The notes below the pieces were generated by a model. The model did not search any database and was not told the origin of the DNA. It saw nothing but the letters and a program-made list of their open reading frames with translations. Positions 44,174 to 55,288 of a stretch of 64,000 nt of DNA are shown in pieces (the stretch's first letter is position 1; every line of letters begins with the position of its first letter). Source of the stretch: Argopecten irradians (lineage: Eukaryota > Mollusca > Bivalvia > Pectinida > Pectinidae); assembly GCF_041381155.1 (NCBI RefSeq), contig NC_091141.1, forward strand, positions 21,286,828-21,350,827. Direction: 5' to 3'. A program made the position numbers and the translations under genes.

Positions 44174-44303
44174 GTACCCAGCCAGACAACGGAACCTCTC
44201 GTTGATGGACTCCTCTCGTCGAGACTCTGTTGCAAAAGATTTAAGAAGACTAATTGAAAATACAGAAAAAATGGGAAAAATAGGAAAAAACATTGTATTT
44301 TAA
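44174..44303 (+). CDS. Candidate last exon: 3' UTR or alternative coding 3' end
   Basis: After acceptor CTATTACAG the sequence is open in two frames. Phase 0 (for example directly from exon 9) gives 27 codons, VPSQTTEPLVDGLLSSRLCC and KRFKKTN, stop at 44255. Phase 2 (from GTGACA at 40786) gives 42 codons, including RNLSLMDSSRRDSVAKDLRR, stop at 44301. Phase 1 gives a short TSR ending. If the normal exon 10 stop is used, this is 3' UTR. AACCTCTCGTTGATGG echoes AACCTCTCGTCGGTGA at the end of exon 10, hinting at a duplicated terminal exon. Confidence 0.5.
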
Positions 44304-46852
44304 AGCAAAAATAACGGATCGGAAGACAGATGTTTTAAATTTGATGGGTTTTGATAAAAATTGTATGTTATGTTATAAAGTTCAAACATCTTGTCTGTGT
44401 CCATGTGAAATGATGTTGGAATATAAATTGACGACGTCAAAAGACGTTATTTACGTGATAAAATCTTAACTTGAAATTTTGAAAGATAAATCACATTGGT
44501 CCCAGAGATTCGGATAATTCATTGCTTTGTGCATGGAATTAAATTAGATTTAATAAAAAGATGACAACATCAATACATAATTAATATTAATGAGCAAATC
44601 AACGGAAACATGATAATTTATGTTCTAAGATTATTTATGGCGAATTAACAAGGAATTTAGAACTGTCATAAAATATCAGATTATAAATACACCATCCTGC
44701 GATAAATAAGATTAAAATAATCTTGATAAAGGAAGATGGATGTAGGTGATAAGTAAAAATATAACTTAAGGACATCAAAACTTACACAGAACCATTTAGA
44801 TAAACCTAAGGTTAAGTGTAGTAAAGGACATTGTTCAAGGTTACAGTTCTGAAGGTTAAACAATGAGCAAAGATTACAAAGAAGTCTATCTATCTACGTA
44901 TCACCTTAGTTAGTGCATAAAATACCGGAACTTAAGTATGAAATCGAAAATTATGATTATTACAGGTTATAGATTCGTAATACATATAAATATTAATGAA
45001 TGTGTATGTTTTTGATGACTAATTTGAATGTTCCGAGTTTTTTTTTTAAACAAAGATAAAGAGGGAATTCGGCCGGGATCTGCAAAGTACTTCGTAAAAA
45101 GCTAGGTTGTCGAATTATCCGAGTTCGTATCAACCAAGTTCTATGGTATATCTGAAGTTACTAATAGAAATGTTTTAAATGATAGTAGATGGATTGGATG
45201 GAGCTTAAGTCTGCATCACTGATAAGTAGATTGATGAAAGGTAACTGTAACATCAGAAAAATTAAAATGTACAATTTATAAAAAACACAAAAATGATTCT
45301 CCGAGTTTTGATATATATCTTTAGTTATGAATTTAGGACACTCATTCATATTCGATGACAATTTATACGAACAAGACCCCTAACAATCCGGTAATTTCAT
45401 GATAGAACGTTGGTCATTTGTTTATAAAAGAATAAGTAATGCAATATACTTACATAATATATAATGGATATAAGAATATGCTATATTTGTAATAAGTGTG
45501 TGATATATGAATAATAAAACTAAAAATACATTTTAATCGTCTTTCGATGGATGATATTACATATGTCTGACATTAGATAACTTAGATAAGATATTTGACT
45601 ATATAATTACGAATTGTAAGACATTTCACAATTGCATTTCATGATAAATGAGCATTTTAATCATGTTTACCGTTACTTAAAGTATTCCTAATGCTAAATG
45701 CATCTCAGTTAGTGTTGATGAAGATATTGAGAAAATATAAAATCATGTTGAAAGCTCAAGAATTTAATCATGTACTAATTAAGTATTGAAAAATTAAAAA
45801 TAGATTATTAACATATTATTTCAGGTTATATTGTTAAAATGATTAATATTTGAAACTGTTTGATAATAGTTAATTGGTTATTAATTACTTTTAATAGTGT
45901 ATTATATTAAAATGATAAATACAATGTTGTCTTTTTTCTTTTCTTAACAACAACAGATCATGTTTTCGGACCAATTCAATAGAAAATATAAATCAGAGCA
46001 AACAAGTTAAAAAGCCCCCGGTTTGGTTTTATACGGTCAAGAAAAGTATTTGAAATCGATGAAAATTGAATTTCTCTCAAGTCGACAAGGGCAATGTTCT
46101 TTAGACGATAGCAAATCGTATCTCCATTTTTGAGGTTGTTATTTCAATTTTATTTTACGGCAATAATACAAGGCAGACAGGCACAATAAGTGATGTCAAT
46201 AACAATTATTTTAAATAAACAGGGGAAGTTAAGTTGAGATTGACTTTGTTTTTGATTGATACAAATAATACACATGCAGACAGCTTGTATGCTGAAGTGC
46301 TTATACCAGCTCGGAGCTTCTATATAGAGTTTACACAAACTTTGAAGCTTGTTAATAGCATTTTAAAAAATAGAGATAATATATACCAGTGATAAAACTC
46401 ATGGGCTAATACATTGCGGTTATACAACTATTCGGGGCTACTATATAGCGATTTTACGTTTCAGTTTTAGTTGCCTTCAAGAATTAACGGCATGGATCTT
46501 TAAGCATATCTAACGAGTCTAGATAAAACAGCTGTTTTCTTCAATAGTGTTAATCATCGTGTATGGCGTTTGTACAATGTTTTAAAGGTTATTTTTAATT
46601 TAAAGGAAGATCCGTCAAACATGAATTTTTTGTCTTGTCTCTTTGTTTCATTAAATATATTTGAATGTGTCTTGTTCTGAATTAGCCCTCTTTATTCAAC
46701 AATTAAATGATTGTTAGATTGCCATCACCGAAGATATGAATGCAATCGGTGTGACAGATAATTAGGCGCTATGAATATTTGTCTGCCATCGAGATTGCAA
46801 TTTATATCTCCAATAATTACAATCTAACACTCCTTTAATTGTTATATTTTCA
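44304..46852. other. AT-rich stretch downstream of the gene
   Basis: Apart from the poly(A) signal I see no exon, repeat array or mobile element. Confidence 0.5.
44552..44557 (+). terminator. Possible polyadenylation signal
   Basis: AATAAA lies about 250 nt after the candidate last exon's final stop. It is the nearest canonical hexamer on the plus strand that I saw. Confidence 0.4.
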
Positions 46853-47973
46853 TTTTAGCTCACCTGGCCCGAAGGGCCGGTTAGCTTATGTCATGGCGCG
46901 GCGCGTCCGTCGTCCGTCCGTCCGTCCGTCCGTCAACATTTACTTTAAATCGCTACTAGTCATAGAGTTCTGCATGGATTGTAACCAAATTTGGCCACAA
47001 ACATCCTTGGGGGAAGGGGAACAGAACTTGTATAAATTTTGACTCTGATCTCCCAGGGGCAGGAGGGGCGGGGCCCAATAGGGGAAATAGAGGTAAATCC
47101 TTTAAATCGCTACTTGTCCTAGAGTTCTGCATGGAATGTAACCAAATTTGGCCACAACCATCCTTGGGGGAGGGGGCAACAGAACTTGTATAAATTTTGG
47201 CTCTGGTCCCCCGGGGGCAGGAGGGGCGGGGCTCAATAGGGGAAATAGAGGTAAATCATTTAAATCGTTACTTGTCCTAGAGTTCTGCATGGAATGTAAC
47301 CAAATTTGGCCACAAACATCCTTGGGGGAGAGGGAACAGAACTTGTATAAATTTTGGCTCTGGCCCCCCCCGGGGGCTGGAGGGGTGGGGCCCAATAGGG
47401 GAAATAGAGGTAAATCTTTAAATCGCTTCTCGTCATAGAGTTCTGCATGTATTGTAACCAAATTTGGCCACAAACATCCTTGGGGGAAGGGAAACAGTAC
47501 TTGTATAAATTTTGGCTCTGATCCCCCGGGGGCAGGAGGGGCGGGGCCCAATAGGGGAAATAGAGGTAAATCCTTTAAATCTCTACTAGTCATAGAGTTC
47601 TGCACGTATTGTAACTAAATTTGGCCACAAACACCCTGGGTGGAAGGGGAACAGAACTTGTATAAATTTTTGCTCTGACACCCTGGGGGCAGGAGAGGTG
47701 GAGCCCAATAGGGGAAATAGAGGTAAATCCTATAAATCGCTACTTGTCCTAGAGTTTTGCTTGGATTGTGACCAAATTTGGCCATAAACATCCTTGGGGG
47801 AAGGGGAACAGAACTTTGGCTCTGACCCCCTTTGGCAGGAGGGGTGGGGCCCAATAGGGGACTCAGAGGTTAATATTAAAATTCCTTCAGAAAAGAAACA
47901 ATGAACCTGTATTCAGAACATTACTTGGCATTACAAACCAGGTGAGCGATACAGGCCCTCTGGGCCTCTTGTT
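46853..47973 (+). mobile_element. Helentron-like element, family 1, full copy
   Basis: TTTTAGCTCACCTGGCCCG with AAGGGCCGGTTAGCT forms the 5' hairpin. A (CCGT)n tract follows at about 46905-46932, then about six 157-bp core units. The 3' end contains CCAGGTGAGCGATACAGG, pairing with the 5' end, and the hairpin AGGCCCTCTGGGCCT followed by CTTGTT. Minus-strand frames of up to 167 codons here come from the repeat and are not genes. Confidence 0.85.
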
Positions 47974-47999
47974 CTATTTCACAGTAAAACACATTTTAG

Positions 48000-48315
48000 G
48001 TGTGAATGAACTTTTGAATGTCCCACTTCAACCAGTTAAACTGAACAGCCAAAGTTAATATGATAAAAAAAATCGGGAGAGGGCTAAAACAGGCATAGTC
48101 TATAGCCCAATCCCAATTGCCATACTACTACAATAAAATATTCTGAAATGAAAAAAATAGTCCCTATGGATATTAAACTGAACAGCCAAGGTCAATATGA
48201 TAAAAATAGTCCCTAAAACATTAAACTGAACAGCTAAGCTTAATGTGATACAAAAATAGTTCCTATAAATATCAAACTGAACAGCTAAAGTCGATATGAT
48301 AAAAAATATTCGTAT
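48000..48315 (+). repeat. ~50-bp degenerate tandem repeat
   Basis: About five units of TATTAAACTGAACAGCCAAG, GTCAATATGATAAAAA and TAGTCCCTA with increasing divergence towards the left. Confidence 0.75.
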
Positions 48316-48720
48316 TCGATGCTTCATGATATCATTATCATTTTACATAAAGGGAAACTACACAAAATGGAATCAATGTTATTGAATCTTGACAAAATTG
48401 ACGCTATTCAACAGCTATAAATACAAACAAATAGGTAAAAACACTTATATATATATAATAAATATATAATATCGGTCTTCGGCTTCGTGGGAAATCACAA
48501 TTTTCAGGTTTAACGATTTCACAAAAGTCAATATTTGTATAATATCAAATCATATCCTTACTGATAAAGGTCAGATTATTATTGTTTATTATTCAAAAAA
48601 TACTATAGGCCCGTAGACAAAATCAAAATTGTTCTCTTTATAGTGGATAAAACCCTGAAATTATTTTATTTCACAATGAGTATTTCATCTGATATACAAA
48701 AAACACTTTGATGGTTATAG
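48316..48720. other. Non-genic stretch
   Basis: AT-rich, with a short (TA)n run near 48447. Nothing is supported. Confidence 0.5.
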
Positions 48721-48808
48721 GTCTCGGACTGCTACGAAATGTATCTAAACTGATAAAAGAGTATTATAGGAATATTTCATATGAAGATAGGAATATTTTA
48801 CCAAGGGT
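48721..48808 (+). CDS. Weak candidate exon, unrecognised
   Basis: Acceptor GATGGTTATAG, 88 nt, donor GTAAGA. Entered in phase 1 it reads LGLLRNVSKLIKEYYRNIS and YEDRNILPR and leaves in phase 0. The pyrimidine tract is poor. It could feed the 10-nt micro-exon at 55279, but an AT-rich chance frame is at least as likely. Confidence 0.22.
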
Positions 48809-49699
48809 AAGAAAATACACAATGTTTTACAACTTTTTTGTTATCCTGATATACGAATATTCCTATCGTTTCAATTCACATATAAAAAGGTATCTTTCTC
48901 TCTCATACCTCAACGTCATTATCACAGATAAGCCGCTATTTTTATTGTTACGGTAATAAGTTCAAAAAAACATTTACTACAAACCACTTCTTCAAGCATA
49001 AAAAAATACACTGAGTATTTGATGTAACACCAATTGTTTGTCCTCTGGATATTAACACCAGCCAGGTTTCTGAAATTGACGTTCAAATGTATTGCATAGG
49101 ATAGACCAGTATTACACAGACAATATAACCTCAGTGATGTTTTAGCAAACACACAATGTAACTACAAACAGTATTGGCATATCGCTATCGCAATAATCAT
49201 AGAGTTTAAATCAATCACGGAAACAGTACAGAAATCAGAAATGACAAAGACGCAAAAAAGTCTGGAAATATTTCAGACAGAAAAAACAGAAGATAAATCG
49301 AAAACACAGTAAAGGTCAATGATTATAAAGATAGGTCAATAATGAACAAGGCCAACTTAAAAAAAAATACTAACCAATACAAGAAATCAAGGCCAAATTA
49401 GTTGATTCAAACAAGGAAAATATATAAGAAAAAATGAAATTTAATCAAAGTTAATAAATGGTTTAGATTGGTCCGTGGTCAAATTATTTTCATTGTTCCT
49501 GAAAGAGGTAATTTAAACACTGTCACGACAGAAATTTAAAAAAAATCGTCCAAACATATGAACGTTAACCAACTGATTTCCGCGGCGGATGCGTTTTCAT
49601 GTCTAACAAACTTTTCACGACTGTTGTATTTGGCGATTTAGAATGAGATGGTTCTACTTTTCTACTTATGTAAATCTCCTATCTCTGCCGAAAATAATA
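48809..49699. other. Non-genic stretch
   Basis: AT-rich. No feature is supported. Confidence 0.5.
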
Positions 49700-51335
49700 T
49701 GACATAGTGTATGACAAAACAACAGCTCAGAAAGAACCAAGAAAATCAGTTGAAATAGAGTATGAGCAAAACCTCAGCTCATGGAGAACCACGAAAATGG
49801 GTTGACATAAAGTATGACAAAACCATAGCTAAGGGAGAGCCACGAAAATCAGTTGACATAGAGAATGAGCAAACCACAGCTCAGGGAGAGCCACGAAAAT
49901 CAGTTGACATAGAGAATGACAAGCCCACAGCTCAGGGAGAACTACGAAAATCAGTTGACATAGAGAATGAGCAAACCACAGCTCAGGGAGAACCACGAAA
50001 ATCAGTTGACATAGAGAATGAGCAAACCACAGCTCAGGGAGAGCCACGAAAATCAGTTGACATAGAGTATAACAAACCACAGCTCAGGGAGAGCCACGAA
50101 AATCAGTTGACATAAGTTTAACAAACCACAGCTCAGGGAGAACCACGGAAATCAGTTGACATAGAGTTTAAGCAAACCACAGCTCAGGGAGAACCACGAA
50201 ATCAGTTGACATAGAGAATGAGCAAACCACAGCTCAGGGAGAACCACGAAAATCAGTTGACATAGAGAATGACAAACCACAGCTCAGGGAGAGCCACGAA
50301 AATCAGTTGACATAGAGTATAACAAACCACAGCTCAGGGAGAGCCACGAAAATCAGTTGACATAGAGTATAACAAACCACAGCTCAGGGAGAGCCACGAA
50401 AATCAGTTGACATAGAGAATAACAAACCACAGCTCAGGGAGAGCCACGAAAATCAGTTGACATAGAGAATGACAAGCCCACAGCCAAAAGAGAACCAGCA
50501 GGAGACTCGGAACCACATCGAAATCAGTGACTAGAGAAGACAAGCCCACAGTCAGAAAAAAAAAGGAGCAAGTGAAAAATATGCACCAAATTGATGACAA
50601 AACCACAACTCAGGGGGGAGAACCCTGGAAATAAGATGATATAGAGTATGACAAAACTACAGCTCACGGAGAAACCACAAAAATCAGTTAACATAGAGTA
50701 TGAGCAAACCCCAGCTCAGGGAGAGCCACGAGACGAAATATAAGTTGAAATAGAGTATGAGAAAAACACAGCTAAGGGAAAACCACGAAAAAAACCAAGT
50801 AAAGAATCCGCAACAAAGTGATAATAAAACCACAGCTCATAGAGAACCACGAAAAAAAAAAAACAAGTAAAGATTATGTACCAAAGTGATGGCAAAACCA
50901 AAGCTTAAAGAGAGCCATGATATAAGTTGACATAGAGTATGAGAAAACCACAGCTCAGGGAGAACTACGAAAATCAGTTGACATAGAGTATAACAAACCA
51001 CAGCTCAGGGAGAACCACGGAAATCAGTTGACATAGAGTATAACAAACCACAGCTCAGGAGAGAACCACGGAAATCAGTTGACATAGAGTATAACAAACC
51101 ACAGCTCAGGGAGAGCCACGAAAATCAGTTGACATAGAGTTTAACAAACCACAGCTCAGGGAGAGCCACGAAAATCAGTTGACATAGTGTATAACAAACC
51201 ACAGCTCAGGGAGAACCACGGAAATCAGTTGACATAGAGTATAAACAAACCACAGCTCAGGGAGAACCACGGAAATCAGTTGACATAGAGTATAACAAAC
51301 CACAGCTCAGGGAGAACCACGGAAATCAGTTGACA
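49700..51335 (+). repeat. 51-bp minisatellite with a 17-residue open frame
   Basis: About 30 units contain GACATAGAGAATGAGCAAAC, CACAGCTCAGGGAGAACCAC and GAAAATCAGTT. From 49762 to 50115 the plus strand stays open for 117 codons, repeating TTAQGEPRKSVDIENEQ. Later units lose or gain single bases (50- and 49-nt forms) and the frame breaks. The opposite strand is also open in places because the period is a multiple of three. It could be a decayed repeat protein exon, but a pure minisatellite is the simpler reading. Confidence 0.85.
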
Positions 51336-52755
51336 AAACCAATAAAAATAAGATCTTGTATATGATATATTTTATATCACCAATATACATTATCTTATCT
51401 TTACTCAGTACATGCACTCATTACCTGAACATGAAATCAACTGCTTGGAAGTGAATTAGAATTCAAATCACGGAAGATATATTTAGAAGTTTTTAAATTG
51501 TTATAATAACTATTATAGTAATATTTTCTCTCTCTACAATAACCGTTCCGTTCGATTATAATGTGATTATTTATTATTAACATGGACGTTAGTCACCAAA
51601 TACTTATTAGTATAAGGGTTTGTAACATATTACATATATTCTATTGATAATAATGTAACATTTTTTGTAATGTGCTGTTGTAATCTTCAATATGAAAATA
51701 AAAAACTATAAATATGAAATAAAGACTGTTATAATTCTGATATTTACGTGTTTCGGGGCTAACAGTTCTACAAATATGACAATGAAAACTAAAAGAACAA
51801 CAAGATCAATTTATTATCGTTATGATGCCGTTCTATCTGATATTTTACATTTAATGATGTACGTATTTCAACTAATAACATTTACGTTTCCAGTTGTATG
51901 ATTTTCAGCGACCTTGTGTAGGTAATTGTATGCGTTAGCATGAGAGTTTGTTCATTTATTTATGTATCTTTAATAAAAATACTAAAAATACTAAAAATAC
52001 TCTAGAATCATGTCACACCAAGAATTTTTAAGTCTCGTAAACGTCCTTTTTCTTATCTTATACTTCGCCTTGTACATATTTATGAATCAACTAACTGTCA
52101 GGCTAGTCTAGTGTTAATTGACTGAGCTGGGTTGACATCAGCAACAGTTTGTTGCAGACAGCTGATCGACATGTTACGTCCGTTTTTGGTCCGTGCGTCA
52201 CCTCTTGTTTTAACAGTTTTATATCTGGGTCATCTCATAATTCCGGTGTACTTTGTGAATCATTCATTAAAACTTTACAGCTTCTCCTTATTACCAAGAA
52301 AATCTCCATCAAAGTTGATTGATACTTGATATGTCCTTATCGTCAAATTTTCAAATATTATCCATTTATGCTACAAATCATGAGCTCCATAACAGGTGCG
52401 GATTGATCGATAGGGAAGTCCATAGGTGACGCGGTTAGCCTAATCACTCAGTGTTCCTCCGCCATTAATCAGACATATTGTATATCTAATGTTAATCTTC
52501 AGTAGCCGTCAGTATCCCTTGGTATCGGCTAGAAAAATAATCATAAGCGTCAACCGTAATATCATTTCTGAGAAAGAGCAATTCATAGCGTCTTTGATGG
52601 TCTTAGCTAATGATAAATTATTCAATTATGTTCTCCTGATCCAATATTATTGATTATTTCTCGTCTTATTGGTTACAAAAATAGCAGAAATGACTCTTAC
52701 ATTTGGTTAAGTGTAATGACAGTCAAAATTTGACAAACAGAATAGCAATTATTGA
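51336..52755. other. Non-genic stretch
   Basis: Frames at 51692 and 52132 are AT-rich and hydrophobic and unrecognised. No repeat or exon is supported. Confidence 0.45.
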
Positions 52756-53300
52756 AGATGCTATACGGGAGACGAATTATCTATCAAAAATATTACTTAC
52801 TTTACACCATTACCACCATTGAAAATTCTTACTTTACTTAAATATAAAAATATCAAAAACAATTCATTGCGTCCAGAAAAAAGACTATGTGGAATGAAGT
52901 GCTCATTGCACATGCACCAAAAGCAAAATGATTCATTTTATATGTATTTTTTTTTGTTTATTAGACAATTATATAAAATAAATTTTAACTTTATTTCTTT
53001 TACATCGATTACGAAACAAGTTATACAACTTATGCAAATCACTCTCGATGACCCGGATGTAAGCGCGCGAGGGGTCTTAGTGTGGGAGGAAACCGGAGTG
53101 CCCGGAGAAAACCCACGTGATCGGGCAGGTGACCCCTAACCTTTTCACGTCCGTGCCGGGGATCGAACCCCGGCCGGCTAGGTGAAAGGCGAGCGGCTTA
53201 ACCACTACATCACCCGACCACCCACGATATATATACACGATTAGACATAGGTTATTGTTCAAATTATGAGTATCGTTTATACTCCTGTGGTAGAGCATCT
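52756..53300. mobile_element. TTAA-type MITE, copy split by a SINE
   Basis: Ends AGATGCTATAC and GTAGAGCATCT are inverted, and both sides are flanked by TTGA, a variant of the TTAA target duplicated by piggyBac-type elements. The body matches the intact copy at 58510-58842 (ACTTACTTTACACCATTA; GCACCAAAAGCAAAATGAT; TTATTGTTCAAATTATGA). The match is interrupted at about 52972-53225 by a SINE. Confidence 0.8.
52972..53225 (-). mobile_element. tRNA-derived SINE (MetaSINE-like)
   Basis: Read on the minus strand from 53225, GTGGTCGGGTGATGTAGTGG and TTAAGC supply a Pol III A box. GGGTTCGATCCCCGG supplies the B box. Then comes a conserved block with GGGTTTTCTCCGGGCACTCC and GGTTTCCTCCCAC, as found in the MetaSINE superfamily of molluscs and other invertebrates (from memory). 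An AT-rich tail ends near 52972. It is inserted inside the MITE around it. The apparent plus-strand frame through it is not a gene. Confidence 0.85.
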
Positions 53301-53827
53301 TTGATACAGTCTTTAGATACATTTACATTTTACATTTTACTATTTCATTCAGTGGCTAGAAATATGCGATGTGACAACTTACTGCAATTAAAGGCTGTTA
53401 ATGTTGTTACTATAAAATAGACTACAATGAAAAAGGTAAAATCACAGCTGAAAATAATAATTAATTAAAGATAATAACATCTCCATAGAACGGAAAAAGA
53501 AAAGCAATGTCAGACGTGTGAACGATAGACATCACATCTTCTTACAGTGTGTTGTCAGGAATGGTTTCAGAGTGGACGAGCGCGTAAAGTAGGAAGAGAA
53601 AAGCGCAAATGATCTAAAGAACAAAGTAATAAGGAATAATCAGTGTACAGACAGTATTTTCTAACAACACAAAAATGTATACACCATTTTAAGCAATATC
53701 AAGAAAGACAACCGTTGTAAAGGATATGGTTTTTGGGATGTAAGTTATAATATACAGTACTATCAAGAAATAAACAAGACACATTAGTTTACAAACTCCA
53801 CCATCAAGGTATGATGATACGTATCCG
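53301..53827. other. Non-genic stretch
   Basis: Nothing recognised. Confidence 0.5.
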
Positions 53828-54515
53828 CTATGGTATACAGCGTTTACAAGTCGCTATGGTTACGGCGTATATTAGTCAGTATGCATGGTTACAGCGTATA
53901 TAAGTCACTATAGTTACGGCGTTTAATAGTCACTTTGCATGTTTACAGCGTATATAAGTCACTGTTTACGGCATAAATTAGTCAGTATGCATGGTTACAA
54001 CGTATATAAGTCACTGTAGTTACGGCATAAATTAGTCAGTATGCATGGTTACAACGTATATAAGTCACTATAGTTACGGCATAAATTAGTCACTTTGCAT
54101 GTTTACAGCGTATATAAGTCACTGTAGTTACGGCATAAATTAGTCAGTATGCATGGTTACAACGTATATAAGTCACTGTAGTTACGGCATAAATTAGTCA
54201 GTATGCATGGTTACAACGTATATAAGTCACTATAGTTACGGCATATATTAGTCACTTTGCATGTTTACAGCGTATAAGTCACTGTAGTTACGGCATAAAT
54301 TAGTCAGTATGCATGGTTACAACGAATAAGTCACTGTAGTTACGGCATAAATTAGTCAGTATGCATGGTTACAACGTATATAAGTCACTATAGTTACGGC
54401 GTATATTAGTCACTTTGCATATTTTACGGCGTGTATTAGTCACTGTGCACGGTAACGGCGTATATTTGTCACTATAGTTACGGCGTATATTAGTCACCGT
54501 GCATGGTTACGGCGT
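53828..54515 (+). repeat. 54-bp dimeric satellite made of two ~27-bp monomers
   Basis: Monomer type a reads TTACGGCATAAATTAGTCAG plus TATGCATG; type b reads TTACAACGTATATAAGTCAC plus TGTAG. They alternate a-b-a-b over most of the array. At both edges the monomers become more alike (GGCGTATATTAGTCAC), as expected if a single 27-bp ancestor gave the dimer. Confidence 0.88.
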
Positions 54516-55278
54516 CTAGTTCTCTAAGGAAGATGTAAGTTGTTTTACGTGTATATTTACTATGGTAATGGTGTCTATTAGTTGCTATCGTTATAGATAC
54601 GGCGTTACGTAATCGTTATGTATACGGCGTTACGTGGTTAATATGTGGAAACAATGTTATGTCAAGTTTAGAATCGACATTACAGACTACACGTATCCGA
54701 CGTCGACATTACCTGTTTCCCGAAGAAGCCATACATCAGTATAGTATACATTATTGAAGTGATTCTCACATGTCCGGTGATCGTTTATAAACCCATTAGG
54801 GTAGTACCCAGCGCGATGATTGGGCTGGTATTCCCCTTAGGGACGTTTTAACCGATTATAACTCTCCGGAATATAACAGGAATGTGTTACCGTAGACAGA
54901 TATGGTGTGGTCCCAAGGAGACAGTACCTTCTAGCAGTATAATGTCCTAAGACCAGAGGAAGCTGTCATTACCAATACCTTAGTGTTAATTGTCCAAGGT
55001 AGATCTCGATAGTTTAAAGTCGTTTTGTCTACACCTGCCCAGGTAACAATAGCACGAATGATGAATGGTTCACGCTTCACATTGATTATAGGGTACTGGG
55101 GAGTATACACGGGTGGTTCTGATAGGGAAATACACGGGTGGACTGCCCTTTACTCGAAACCTTTACTTACGGATGGACCTGGGGTCTCTTACTTACGTAT
55201 ATAACTCTGTTGTGGGGGACACCAAGTTTATTTGATGGACTAATTTAATCATATCCAAGGAAGACGATTTTTCCACAG
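54516..55278. other. Non-genic stretch
   Basis: Unique sequence. No coding exon is supported. Confidence 0.45.
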
Positions 55279-55288
55279 GGGAAATGTA
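55279..55288 (+). CDS. Candidate 10-nt micro-exon of a second locus
   Basis: GACGATTTTTCCACAG precedes GGGAAATGTA and donor GTAAGT. If entered in phase 0 it reads GKC and leaves in phase 1, the phase needed by the exon at 57586. No upstream partner is established. Confidence 0.32.

Noticed and set aside
47102..47605. 167-codon minus-strand open frame, the longest in the window
   Set aside because: It lies wholly within the 157-bp units of a Helentron-like element and repeats with them; related frames appear in the copy at 5990-6477. It is a by-product of GC-rich repeats.
52132..52329. Possible signal-peptide exon for the second locus
   Set aside because: The internal ATG has a hydrophobic stretch, but no donor in a fitting phase follows and polar AT-rich readings flank it.
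53050..53230. A functional tRNA gene on the minus strand
   Set aside because: A and B boxes are present, but no acceptor stem closes and the sequence continues into a conserved SINE body; it is a tRNA-derived SINE.
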